Below are positions 1 to 8,017 of a DNA stretch of 18,316 nt, piece after piece; positions within the stretch are counted from its first letter, which is position 1; every line of letters starts with the position of its first letter. The stretch is from the NCBI GenBank assembly GCA_031257955.1, contig JAIRNQ010000320.1, forward strand, positions 1 to 18,316, given 5' to 3'. Position numbers and translations under genes: made by a program. A model generated the notes under the pieces. The model saw nothing but the letters and a program-made list of their open reading frames with translations, was not told the origin of the DNA and ran no database searches. The stretch is from Deltaproteobacteria bacterium (GTDB taxonomy: Bacteria > Desulfobacterota > Desulfarculia > Adiutricales > Adiutricaceae).

Positions 1-333
1 CGTCATGGCGTAATTTAGGGCGACGTTGGATAAGTCCGCGTGTCCATAGGCATATTGGGCACCTTATTGCGGCGAGTTTAGCCGTCACGGGCCCCATGGC
101 GGGGGGGTTTCATATAAAGGGAACAATCAATAACGGACTTGCGGGGGCGGTAGCCCTTTGGTGCCCGCCGCCAAAGGGGATTATACCAAAACGGTCGCCC
201 GGGCCCAAGGTGGGCCCCAAAGGTGGGTGCCCGGGATCGGGGTTCGGCCCTGGCCCCGATGGCCGGCCCTGGCGTCGGCCAAGGCACCGTAGGGGCGACT
301 TTTGGCCATCGGTCGGCGGGCTTAAAATGTACA
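1..333. other. GC-rich region upstream of hisS, no gene recognised
   Basis: Reading frames stay open here on both strands, but they are rich in Gly/Pro/Arg and come from runs of GGCCC and GGGCC. None has a convincing ribosome binding site or a recognisable domain. Several short self-complementary GGGCCC blocks lie between about 198 and 260 and could fold, but no T-tract follows them, so I do not call a terminator. The only clear signal is the promoter that begins at 334. Confidence 0.5.
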
Positions 334-361
334 TTGACTTGACCAATCCGGATTGTATAAT
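334..361 (+). promoter_or_regulatory. sigma70-type promoter of hisS
   Basis: TTGACT at 334-339 and a perfect TATAAT at 356-361 are separated by 16 nt. Transcription would start near 368, giving a leader of only about 20 nt before the hisS ATG. This leaves room for the ribosome binding site but not for a T-box or other aminoacylation-sensing leader. The short AT-rich patch stands out from its very GC-rich surroundings. Confidence 0.8.
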
Positions 362-387
362 GGTAAGGTTATCTGGAGGTGGGAAAC

Positions 388-1629
388 ATGCCCGCTCTGA
401 CGGCCATCAGGGGATTTAAAGACATACTGCCCAAAGAAGCGGAACTTTGGCGACTGGTTGAGGAAAAAGCCCGGGAAGTGGTAAGGCGCTTTGACTTTTC
501 GGAGCTTCGCGCCCCGGTCATGGAGAGAACCGAGCTGTTTAAGAGAAGCATCGGCTCTACCACCGACATAGTCGAGAAAGAAATGTATACCATGGAGGAC
601 CGTTCCGGGGATTTAATTACCCTGCGGCCCGAGGCCACGGCCGGCTTGGTCAGGGCCTTCATCGAGCACAACCTGGGCGAGGGCGGCCGGGCCACCAAAC
701 TCTTTTGCCTGGGACCCATGTTTCGCTACGAGAGGCCCCAGAAGGGACGCCTGCGCCAGTTTCACCAATTGGACGTCGAAATTTTTGGCGATCCCGGGCC
801 CCATTCCGATGCCGAGATCGTCGTTTTGCTGCATACCTTTCTCTCGGAACTGGAGCTGCCCAACCTTTCGGTCGTCCTAAATTCCCTGGGCTGCCCCAAG
901 TGCCGCCCGGTTTATCGCCAAAGCTTGGTCGACTATCTCTCCTCCCGCCGGGAGGCCCTGTGCCAGGACTGTCGCCGGCGCCTGGAGCTAAACCCCTTGC
1001 GCATCCTTGACTGCAAGTCCGAGTCCTGCCAAACGCAAGTCAAAGAGGCCCCGGTGTTTTCCCAGTTTTGGTGCCCGGAGTGCCAGGACCATTTCCGGAC
1101 GGTCCGTGAGGACCTCGAGGCGGTGGGACTCCCCTTCAGCCTGGACGACCGGCTGGTTCGGGGCCTGGATTACTATACCCGGACGGCCTTCGAGGTCCGC
1201 TCCGGCAACCTGGGCGCCCAAAGCGCCGTGGCCGGCGGGGGGCGTTACGACGGCCTTTGCCTGGAGCTGGGCGGGGCGGACGTCCCGGCCATAGGCTTCG
1301 CCGCCGGGTTGGAGAGGATAATCATACTGCTTTCGGAAAAGGCCGCCCTAGAGGCGGTCGGGCCGGACTATTATTTGGCCATCCTGGCCCCCGAGGCTTT
1401 GGGCCCGGCCTTCGCCCTGGCCCAGGCCCTTCGGGCCCGGGGCCTGCGGGTGGCCGCCGACTGGGAGGCGGGGGGCCTCAAAAGCCGCCTGAAGAGGGCG
1501 GACAAGGCCAGGGCGGCCAAAGCGGTCATGTTGGGACCGGACGAGCTGGCCTCCGGGCTGGCCACGGTCAGGGATTTAACCACCAAGGAACAAACCCGTC
1601 TGGCCCTGGACCAGCCGGGGCTTTTTTAG
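388..1629 (+). CDS. hisS: Histidyl-tRNA synthetase
   Basis: HisRS charges tRNA-His with histidine in the cytoplasm. The 413-residue protein is close to the usual bacterial length of about 420. Class II landmarks are visible: the motif 1 region with TLRPEATAGLVRAFIEH, motif 2 (FRYERPQKGRLRQFHQLDVE), the HisA signature GLDYYTRTAFEV, and AGGGRYDGL followed by the motif 3 region (AIGFAAGLERI). An insertion with paired cysteines (CPKC, CQDC, then C...C) looks like the zinc-ribbon-like segment found in many HisRS of this type. An anticodon-binding domain fills roughly the last 90 residues. I chose the ATG at 388 because GGAGGT at 375-380 lies 7 nt upstream; a GTG at 379 in the same frame overlaps that site and is less likely. 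A strong promoter precedes it and aspS follows after a gap, the common hisS-aspS arrangement. Confidence 0.97.
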   Translation: MPALTAIRGFKDILPKEAELWRLVEEKAREVVRRFDFSELRAPVMERTELFKRSIGSTTDIVEKEMYTMEDRSGDLITLRPEATAGLVRAFIEHNLGEGGRATKLFCLGPMFRYERPQKGRLRQFHQLDVEIFGDPGPHSDAEIVVLLHTFLSELELPNLSVVLNSLGCPKCRPVYRQSLVDYLSSRREALCQDCRRRLELNPLRILDCKSESCQTQVKEAPVFSQFWCPECQDHFRTVREDLEAVGLPFSLDDRLVRGLDYYTRTAFEVRSGNLGAQSAVAGGGRYDGLCLELGGADVPAIGFAAGLERIIILLSEKAALEAVGPDYYLAILAPEALGPAFALAQALRARGLRVAADWEAGGLKSRLKRADKARAAKAVMLGPDELASGLATVRDLTTKEQTRLALDQPGLF

Positions 1630-1633
1630 GCCG

Positions 1634-1689
1634 GGCCAATAGTGGCTGCCCGATGGGGGGCGGCCAATAGTGGCGGCCAAATGGGGGCG
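1634..1689. repeat. Two-copy 28-bp tandem repeat after hisS
   Basis: Two imperfect 28-bp copies (1634-1661 and 1662-1689) both begin GGCCAATAGTGGC and end in a G-run. They lie directly after the hisS stop codon and are non-coding. They probably arose by a local duplication. Confidence 0.75.
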
Positions 1690-1756
1690 GCCCAAAAACC
1701 CTATGGCGGGGACCTTTACAGTTTATCGATTAAAGTTTAAAGTTTATAAGTTTTTC

Positions 1757-1778
1757 ATTAAACCGCTTTTGGTTTAAT
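1757..1778. promoter_or_regulatory. Inverted repeat in the AT-rich aspS leader
   Basis: ATTAAACC (1757-1764) and GGTTTAAT (1771-1778) form a perfect 8-bp dyad around a 6-nt loop, followed by TATTTTA. It lies in an AT-rich strip (about 1715-1800) between hisS and aspS. It could be a weak intrinsic terminator for hisS or an operator in the aspS leader. A weak promoter-like pair, TTTACA at 1715-1720 and TAAAGT at 1738-1743 with 17 nt between, lies just upstream, so aspS may have its own promoter. Confidence 0.4.
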
Positions 1779-1803
1779 TATTTTAGATTGGGGTTTGAAG
1801 ATA

Positions 1804-3594
1804 ATGTCGGAATCGATGGCCGGGCTCAAACGCACGCATTATTGCGGCGAAATCACCGAGGAATTGTTGGATCGCGAGGTCGTAATCATGGGCTGGGTCC
1901 AGCATCGCCGGGATCACGGCGGGCTGGTCTTCATCGATCTTAGGGATCGCACCGGCTTGGTCCAGACGGTCTTCAATCCCCAGGAGGATCCCGCCACCCA
2001 CGAAAAGAGCCACGACGTCAGGGCCGAATACGTTTTGGCCTTGGTGGGCCGGGTCCGGACCAGGCCAGACGACATGATAAACCCCAAGCTGGCCACCGGC
2101 GGCGTCGAGGTCTTCATCAGGGAGCTAAGGGTGCTAAACGAGGCCCGCACCCCTCCCTTCGTCGTCGAGGATCACGCCGATCCCACCGAATCCCTCCGGC
2201 TGCGCCACCGCTATCTGGATTTGAGACGGCCGGCGGTTCTCAAAAACTTTGTCTTGCGGCACCGGGTGGCCAAGCTGACCCGGGACTACTTTTCCGACAA
2301 CGGCTTTCTGGAAGTTGAGACGCCCGTTTTGACCAAGTCCACCCCGGAGGGGGCCCGGGACTATTTGGTGCCCTCCAGGGTTAGCCGGGGCTCGTTTTTC
2401 GCCCTGCCCCAGTCGCCCCAGCTGTTCAAGCAGCTTTTGATGATGGGCGGGCTCGATCGCTATTGCCAGATCGTCAAGTGTTTCAGGGACGAGGATTTGC
2501 GGGCCGACCGCCAGCCGGAATTTACCCAGGTGGATCTGGAGATGAGTTTCGTGACCCAGGAAGACATCATCGAAATCCTGGAAGGCTATATGTCGCTGGT
2601 ATTCAAGACGACTTTGGGGATAGGGCTGGAGCGGCCCTTTCCCAGGCTCACATACGATGAGGCCGTCTCCAGATACGGGACGGACCGGCCGGATCTGCGC
2701 TACGGGCTGGAAATGGTTAACTTGGCCGAGGTCTTCAAAGATTCCAAGGCCCAAGTCTTCGCCGAGGCCATAAAATCCGGCGGTCGGGTCCGGGCCATCA
2801 ACGCCAAGGGGGCCGGCAAGTTTTCCCGAAAGCAGCTAGACGATCTGGTGGCCCTGGCCATCTCTCTGGGGGCCAAGGGACTGGCCTGGCTTAGGGTAAC
2901 GCCCGAGGGCTTTCAGGGCCCGCTGGCCAAGTTTTTGGGCGAGGGCGAGAAGGTGGCCCTGACGGAGGCCATGGGGGCCAAAGAAGGCGACGTGCTATTT
3001 TTTGGGGCCGACACGGCCGACATGGTGGCCCACGTGTTGGGCCAGATTCGGACGAAACTGGCCGAGGATCTGGACTTGATTAGTCCCGACCGCTTTGCCC
3101 TCAGCTGGGTTACCGACTTTCCCATGTTCGAGTTCGATCCCCAAAACAAACGCTGGGCGGCCACCCATCACCCCTTCACCGCGCCACGGGACGAAGACCT
3201 TCCTCTCCTGGAAAGCGATCCCGGCAAAGTTAAGGCCCTGGCCTACGATTTGGTCCTAAACGGCAGCGAAATCGGCGGCGGCTCCATCAGGATCCACCGC
3301 CCGGACGTCCAAAACCGGGTCTTCGCCGCCCTGGGCCTTACGGCCGGGGAAATCCGGGATAAATTCGGCTTCTTTCTGGACGCCTTGGATTACGGCACCC
3401 CGCCCCACGGCGGCTGCGCCTTCGGGCTCGATCGCCTGGTCATGATACTGGCCGGGGCGGCCTCGCTCCGGGAGGTCATCGCCTTCCCCAAGACCCAGAA
3501 GGCCGCCTGCCCCCTGACCGAGGCCCCGGGCCCGGCCTCGGACCACCAGCTCTTGGAGCTGGGGATACGGCTCGACAAAAGCCAGATGGATTAA
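1804..3594 (+). CDS. aspS: Aspartyl-tRNA synthetase (bacterial type, probably non-discriminating)
   Basis: AspRS charges tRNA-Asp, and in many bacteria also tRNA-Asn, with aspartate. The 596-residue protein has the bacterial layout: an N-terminal OB-fold anticodon-binding domain (about 1-110), a class II core with YLDLRRP and FRDEDLRADRQPEFTQVDLE (motif 2), a GAD insertion domain in the middle, and motif 3 (FGLDRLVMILAG) near the C-terminus with FPKTQKAACPLTEAPGP. The stretch WVQHRRDHGG carries His where discriminating enzymes such as that of E. coli have Leu. In known families this correlates with the non-discriminating form that works with GatCAB, so that specificity is an inference. I prefer the ATG at 1804 (GGGG at 1790-1793 upstream). 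A TTG at 1795 and an ATG at 1816 are in frame, so the exact start is uncertain by a few codons. Confidence 0.96.
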   Translation: MSESMAGLKRTHYCGEITEELLDREVVIMGWVQHRRDHGGLVFIDLRDRTGLVQTVFNPQEDPATHEKSHDVRAEYVLALVGRVRTRPDDMINPKLATGGVEVFIRELRVLNEARTPPFVVEDHADPTESLRLRHRYLDLRRPAVLKNFVLRHRVAKLTRDYFSDNGFLEVETPVLTKSTPEGARDYLVPSRVSRGSFFALPQSPQLFKQLLMMGGLDRYCQIVKCFRDEDLRADRQPEFTQVDLEMSFVTQEDIIEILEGYMSLVFKTTLGIGLERPFPRLTYDEAVSRYGTDRPDLRYGLEMVNLAEVFKDSKAQVFAEAIKSGGRVRAINAKGAGKFSRKQLDDLVALAISLGAKGLAWLRVTPEGFQGPLAKFLGEGEKVALTEAMGAKEGDVLFFGADTADMVAHVLGQIRTKLAEDLDLISPDRFALSWVTDFPMFEFDPQNKRWAATHHPFTAPRDEDLPLLESDPGKVKALAYDLVLNGSEIGGGSIRIHRPDVQNRVFAALGLTAGEIRDKFGFFLDALDYGTPPHGGCAFGLDRLVMILAGAASLREVIAFPKTQKAACPLTEAPGPASDHQLLELGIRLDKSQMD

Positions 3595-3783
3595 GGCCTA
3601 TCCCTCACACGGACCAGCGATTCCAGGGCCCGCGGCGCCATGGCTCGCGGTGCCCGGCCCGGCCGAACGAGGGTTACGGGTGGCGATAAGTGTTTAAGTA
3701 TTTGAGGGGGAGCGGACCGACCGCCCAGCGGCCAGGTCCGGAGTACCCCCGCGCCGTAAGGAAGCGGGGAGGAAAAGACGAGC

Positions 3784-5649
3784 GTGACGCCCATGCGCAA
3801 AGAAACCAGAACGCCCAACCAGAAGCTTTTAAACCTGAGGCCGTCGCCCGGGCAATATAAGCTGGTCGAGAAGGGAAAGCCCGAGCTTTTTCGGGATCTC
3901 TTTCCTTACGTCGATATCCCCAGGCTGAATTTTGACGGCCACAACCCGGCCCTGGCCCCGGCCGCCGATCCGGTCATAACCGACACCACCTTTAGGGACG
4001 GCCAGCAAGCCCGCCCGCCTTACTCGGTCGAGCAGATCGTCACCCTCTTTAAGTTTTTGGCCCGCCTCTCCGGGCCTTCGGGGGTCATCAGGAAAAGCGA
4101 GTTTTTTCTCTTCAACCAAAAGGATCGCCAAGCCGTAGAGGCTTGCCGGGATTTGGGTCTGCCCTTTCCCCTCATTACCAGCTGGATCCGGGCCGTCTCT
4201 GAGGATCTATTGATCGTCAAGGAAATGGGCCTCACCGAGACCGGGATACTTACCTCCATCTCCGATTACCACATCTACCTAAAGCTGGGCCTAAACCGTA
4301 GACGGGCCGCCGACAAGTACCTGGCCCTGGTCAGCGAAGCGCTCTCCTACGGGATCGCCCCGCGCTGCCATTTCGAGGACGTGACCAGGGCCGACGTCTA
4401 TGGCATGTGTATCCCCTTGGCCCAGAAGTTAAAGCACCTTTCCGAACAGGCCAAGATACCCATCGTCATCAGGCTTTGCGACACTCTGGGCCTGGGGGTG
4501 ACTTACCCCGGGGCCGCCCTGCCCCGCTCCATCCCCCGCCTGGTCCGGGCCTTCATCGAAGAGGCCGGTTTTGACGGGCAGGATTTGGAGTGGCACGGCC
4601 ACAACGATTTCCACAAGGGCTTCGTCAACGCCACCACCGCCTGGCTCTATGGCCTGGGGGCCATAAACGGTTCCCTTTTGGGTTTTGGCGAGCGGACGGG
4701 CAACACGCCCATAGAGGGCCTATTGATCGAGCACGCCGCCCTCTGGGGATCGACCCCGGGGGTGGATTACGCGGCCATTACGGAACTGGCCAAGTACTTC
4801 GAGACCGAGCTCAACGTTCGCATCCCCCCCAATTACCCATTGGTGGGCCGGGACTTCAATTCCACATCGGCCGGAATCCACGCCGACGGCCTCCTCAAAA
4901 ACGAGGAGATCTACAATATCTTCGACACCAGAAAGATCCTCAACCGCCCGCCCTCGATCTCCATAAACGACAAGTCCGGATCGGCCGGTCTGGTACACTG
5001 GCTAAACCAGAGGCTGAGCCTTACCGGCGGCGAGGAGCTGGACAAGCGCAACCCGGCGGTGGTCAAGATGAACCGGGCTATCCAGAAAGAGTACGAAAAT
5101 GGCCGCATCACCAACATGAGCGCCCGGGAGCTGGAGAGGCTGGCCCGCCACTTCCTCCCGCAAAAGTTCGAGTCCCAGTTCGATCACTTACGGTACAAGG
5201 CCAGGGAACTGGTGCAGGATTTGATTCTTACCTTTATCCAGGATCCAATCATTCGCTCCATGGTCCCGTCTGACCAGGAAAAACTTATGGAGAAGTGGGT
5301 GACCACCATCCCCTACATACAGTTCATGTACGTCACCGACAAGGCCGGCATCAAGATCACCCGTAACGTGACCTCGGTAAAGGAGAAGAAGCGCTACAGC
5401 GGCCAGCAGGACGTGGGTTCCAACCTTTCCGATCGGGTCTGGTTCGTCAAACCCATGGAGGACGGGCAGATCCACGTGACCGACTTCTATACCTCCCGAT
5501 TCACCCAGGCCCTGTGCATAACCGTGAGCGGCCCTATCAGAAACGATCAAAACGAGATAGTCGGGGTCCTGGGCCTGGACATTCGCTTCGATTATTTGGC
5601 CAACATCGAGGCCGAAGAACTGGAAAGCCCCGAGGTGGACGAACTGTAA
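3784..5649 (+). CDS. DRE-TIM metallolyase (isopropylmalate/homocitrate synthase-like) with C-terminal Cache-like domain
   Basis: The 621-residue protein has two parts. Residues about 60-420 are a DRE-TIM barrel of the HMG-CoA-lyase/LeuA superfamily: DTTFRDGQQ (metal-binding Asp and catalytic Arg), EWHGHNDFHKG (paired metal-ligand His), GFGERTGNTPIEG, and SAGIHADG as in isopropylmalate synthases. Such enzymes join or split acyl-CoA or pyruvate-type substrates with a 2-oxo acid; the substrate here cannot be read off. After a helical linker, residues about 475-610 resemble a Cache/PDC sensor domain: FMYVTDKAGIKITRN, LSDRVWFVKPMEDG, HVTDFYTSRFTQALCITVSG and VGVLGLDIRFDYL. No signal peptide or membrane segment is seen, so this Cache-like domain would be cytoplasmic. 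It sits where LeuA proteins carry their allosteric domain. The GTG start is supported by GGAGG at 3768-3772, 11 nt upstream; an ATG at 3793 is the alternative. Relatives are often misannotated as histone-lysine methyltransferase or citramalate synthase. Confidence 0.85.
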   Translation: MTPMRKETRTPNQKLLNLRPSPGQYKLVEKGKPELFRDLFPYVDIPRLNFDGHNPALAPAADPVITDTTFRDGQQARPPYSVEQIVTLFKFLARLSGPSGVIRKSEFFLFNQKDRQAVEACRDLGLPFPLITSWIRAVSEDLLIVKEMGLTETGILTSISDYHIYLKLGLNRRRAADKYLALVSEALSYGIAPRCHFEDVTRADVYGMCIPLAQKLKHLSEQAKIPIVIRLCDTLGLGVTYPGAALPRSIPRLVRAFIEEAGFDGQDLEWHGHNDFHKGFVNATTAWLYGLGAINGSLLGFGERTGNTPIEGLLIEHAALWGSTPGVDYAAITELAKYFETELNVRIPPNYPLVGRDFNSTSAGIHADGLLKNEEIYNIFDTRKILNRPPSISINDKSGSAGLVHWLNQRLSLTGGEELDKRNPAVVKMNRAIQKEYENGRITNMSARELERLARHFLPQKFESQFDHLRYKARELVQDLILTFIQDPIIRSMVPSDQEKLMEKWVTTIPYIQFMYVTDKAGIKITRNVTSVKEKKRYSGQQDVGSNLSDRVWFVKPMEDGQIHVTDFYTSRFTQALCITVSGPIRNDQNEIVGVLGLDIRFDYLANIEAEELESPEVDEL

Positions 5650-5653
5650 CCTC

Positions 5654-5672
5654 GGCCCCCATCGTTGGGGCC
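5654..5672 (+). other. Hairpin just after the metallolyase gene
   Basis: GGCCCC (5654-5659) and GGGGCC (5667-5672) form a 6-bp GC stem with a 7-nt loop, 5 nt after the stop codon. No T-tract follows, so it is at best a weak or Rho-assisted terminator or an mRNA 3'-end stabiliser. Confidence 0.35.
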
Positions 5673-5732
5673 CATCGCCGGCGGTCTCCCTGAGCCGCCC
5701 ACGGCGCCCCCCGGGCCGGCTTTCAGCGCCGC

Positions 5733-5788
5733 CCGGCCAAGCCCCCTGGGCCGGCCAAACCCCTGGCCGGCCAAACCCCTGGGCCGGC
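5733..5788. repeat. Three-copy tandem repeat before the cyclase gene
   Basis: Three near-identical 16-18 bp units of the form CCGGCCAAACCCCTGG start at 5733, 5751 and 5767, and the start of a fourth follows at 5784. The array lies in the non-coding gap and ends about 30 bp before the cyclase ATG. Confidence 0.75.
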
Positions 5789-5816
5789 GCGGGTCTCCGG
5801 ACCGGACGGAGCCACT

Positions 5817-7880
5817 ATGCTGGAAAACGTTTTGGGTTTGTTGGAAGGACCCCTCTGGGCCAGGTTTAAGATAGTCGCCGTCGGCTGCTTGCTCCTAAGC
5901 CTTCTGGGCCTGGGCATAGGCGTTCCCGGGACCAACCTTCTCTTGGAGGGCTCCATATTCGATCTGATGCTGGTCCTCCAGACCAACAATGAGCCGATCG
6001 GAAGCGAACTGGCCATAGTGGCCATAGACGACGCCACCCTTTCCAATCCCCATAAATACTTTCCCCAATCCTTTAACCCAACCGTTTGGGGCGCCATTTT
6101 GGAGGCCCTGGTGCTGGGCGGGGTCAAGGCCGTGGCCGTCCACCAACCCTTACCGGCCATGGAAACCCATCCCTTTACCCTGGAGGACGAGGCCAGGTGG
6201 TTCCGGGCCGTCCAGACCGCCCACAAAAATTCCATCCCCGTGGTCTTCGGCTTTAGGTACCTAAGCGACCGGCCGCTTCTCCCCACGGCCAAGTACGTGG
6301 AGATTATGGGCCGGGACCGAATGGGTTTTTTGAATTTGGTCCACGACCGGGACAACAAGGTCAGACTCCAGGCCATCAAGTGGCCCAATTTCACCGAAAC
6401 CGAAGACGCCTTTTCCTTTTCGGTGGCCGTGGCCGCCTCGGCCAAGCCGGATTTGGCCTCCCTGCCCGGACAGGGCTATTACATCGACTACTCCAACCAA
6501 ATTTCCAAGCTGAGCTTCTCCGACGTTTATGACCGGGCCCTGAACGGGGAAGTCGATTTCTTTAAACGGGTCTTCGGCGGGAAAATCGTCTTCATCGGCG
6601 ATACCAGCTCAATCAACATGGACGCCTACCCGACCCCGGCCTCGGATTACCTGGGCCAAGGCGGCCAAGGCTGGTACCTCATGCCGGCGGTGGAGATCCA
6701 GGCCCATTCGGTGGCCACCCTCCTAAGGGGTAACCTCCTCCGGGAGCCGCACTGGTTCCAGCTTTTCATCCTCAATTTTGGCCTCTCCTTTCTGGCCCTC
6801 TCGCCGATCCTCTTGACCGTCAAACGGGACGCCCAGGTGGCCGGCTGGCTGCCGACGGCGGTGACCTTTCTCTACCCCATCTTGTGCTTTCTGGCCTTTG
6901 GCCGAAACGTCTACCTTCCGGTCATAGCCGGCCTTTCCGTTTTGCTCCTGGCCAACTTTCTGTATTGGGCTTACCGGACCCACGAAAGCCGCGTCCTTCA
7001 ACGCACCTCCAACCAGGCCCTGAACCTTTACCTGAACCCGGATCTGGCCGGGCAAATCATGCACAACCCGGAATACCTGGAACGCCGGGGCGAACTGAGG
7101 AACGTGACCGTATTTTTCGCCGATCTGGTCGGCTTTACCTCCATGGCCGAGACCATGGACACGGCCGAGGTGGTCGATATCCTCAATCGCTATTACGACA
7201 CCATGAATACGGCCATAGAGCGTTTTGGGGGCTTCGTCGACAAATTCGTCGGAGACGCCATCATGGCCGTTTGGGGGGCCCCTTCCAGCCAGCCCAAGCA
7301 CGCCATCTCCGCCTGCCTTTCGGCACTTATGCAAAAGCGTCTGATGGACGACTTAAACCGGGATCTGACCGCCGCCAACCTGCCCTTTCTCCAGGCCCTG
7401 ATGGGCCTCAATACCGGCCAGGTCATCGCCGGCAACATCGGGGCCAAGCACCGCATCAACTACACGGTCATGGGCGACTCGGTCAATTTGGCCTCAAGGC
7501 TCGTTTCGGTCAATAAACTCTTCCTGACCACCATAATCGCCAGCCAGGCCACCCAGTCCCTGGCCGAGGCGGAGATCAGCTTCCGGGCCCTGGACAAGAT
7601 CCGGGTAAAGGGCCGCAAGGGGAGCCTGACCATTTACGAGGTCCTGGCCCCCAAGGGCGATCTCTCCACCGACATGGCCCAGTGCGTCAACTACTACGAG
7701 CGTGCCCTCAAGCACTACTTCGACCGCGACTTTCAAGGCGCCCTGGCCCGCTTCGAGGCGGCCCTGAAGTGCGCCCCCAACGACAACCCCAGCCTCATCT
7801 TTGCCCAGCGCTGCATGGACTTCATCGCCCGTCCGCCGGACAGCCAGTGGGACGGGGTCACGGTCCTGGAAGCCAAATGA
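5817..7880 (+). CDS. Membrane-bound CHASE2 class III adenylate cyclase with C-terminal TPR-like tail
   Basis: The enzyme makes cyclic nucleotide, probably cAMP, inside the cell in response to an extracytoplasmic signal. A first membrane helix (about residues 17-37) is followed by an extracytoplasmic CHASE2 domain (about 45-305, with LAIVAIDDATL and GKIVFIGDTS). Three closely spaced membrane helices (about 313-333, 343-362, 365-386) come next, then a coiled linker and the catalytic domain (about 425-605). Both metal-binding Asp are present (FFADLVGFTS and KFVGDAIMAVWG). The substrate and transition-state residues are also there: Lys in DKFVGD, Asp in YTVMGDSVN, then Asn and Arg in NLASRL. The Lys/Asp pair points to ATP rather than GTP. 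The last about 65 residues look like one or two TPR helices ending in QWDGVTVLE. CGGAG at 5807-5811 precedes the ATG by 5 nt. The secreted Sel1 protein follows and may be cotranscribed. The CHASE2 ligand is unknown. Confidence 0.93.
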   Translation: MLENVLGLLEGPLWARFKIVAVGCLLLSLLGLGIGVPGTNLLLEGSIFDLMLVLQTNNEPIGSELAIVAIDDATLSNPHKYFPQSFNPTVWGAILEALVLGGVKAVAVHQPLPAMETHPFTLEDEARWFRAVQTAHKNSIPVVFGFRYLSDRPLLPTAKYVEIMGRDRMGFLNLVHDRDNKVRLQAIKWPNFTETEDAFSFSVAVAASAKPDLASLPGQGYYIDYSNQISKLSFSDVYDRALNGEVDFFKRVFGGKIVFIGDTSSINMDAYPTPASDYLGQGGQGWYLMPAVEIQAHSVATLLRGNLLREPHWFQLFILNFGLSFLALSPILLTVKRDAQVAGWLPTAVTFLYPILCFLAFGRNVYLPVIAGLSVLLLANFLYWAYRTHESRVLQRTSNQALNLYLNPDLAGQIMHNPEYLERRGELRNVTVFFADLVGFTSMAETMDTAEVVDILNRYYDTMNTAIERFGGFVDKFVGDAIMAVWGAPSSQPKHAISACLSALMQKRLMDDLNRDLTAANLPFLQALMGLNTGQVIAGNIGAKHRINYTVMGDSVNLASRLVSVNKLFLTTIIASQATQSLAEAEISFRALDKIRVKGRKGSLTIYEVLAPKGDLSTDMAQCVNYYERALKHYFDRDFQGALARFEAALKCAPNDNPSLIFAQRCMDFIARPPDSQWDGVTVLEAK

Positions 7881-7902
7881 CCCCCCAAACGCCCACCGCT
7901 CC

Positions 7903-7925
7903 GGGCGCCAACGTCGCTGGCGCCC
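7903..7925 (+). other. Perfect hairpin between cyclase and Sel1 genes
   Basis: GGGCGCCA (7903-7910) pairs exactly with TGGCGCCC (7918-7925) around a 7-nt loop. Further GGCGCC copies follow at about 7935 and 7970. No T-tract is present, so transcription probably continues into the Sel1 gene. The hairpin may set relative expression by stabilising or processing the mRNA. Confidence 0.45.
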
Positions 7926-8017
7926 GCGCTCTGGGCGCCCACGATCGGGTACCCGCATCCGGCGCCCGGGGGGCAAAGCCCAAAGGACGCGATACGCCCA
8001 ATAAACCGAGGACTTAT

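Noticed and set aside
96..419. Open frame covering the hisS promoter
   Set aside because: It overlaps the hisS promoter and start in another frame and consists of low-complexity Gly/Pro/Arg sequence.
2134..2754. 206-codon open frame on the - strand within aspS
   Set aside because: It lies wholly antisense to a well-conserved core gene and has no recognisable domain.
7682..8017. Upstream extension of the Sel1 protein into the cyclase gene
   Set aside because: The part before 8018 is out-of-frame cyclase sequence and low-complexity spacer. A good ribosome binding site and a signal peptide mark 8018 as the start.
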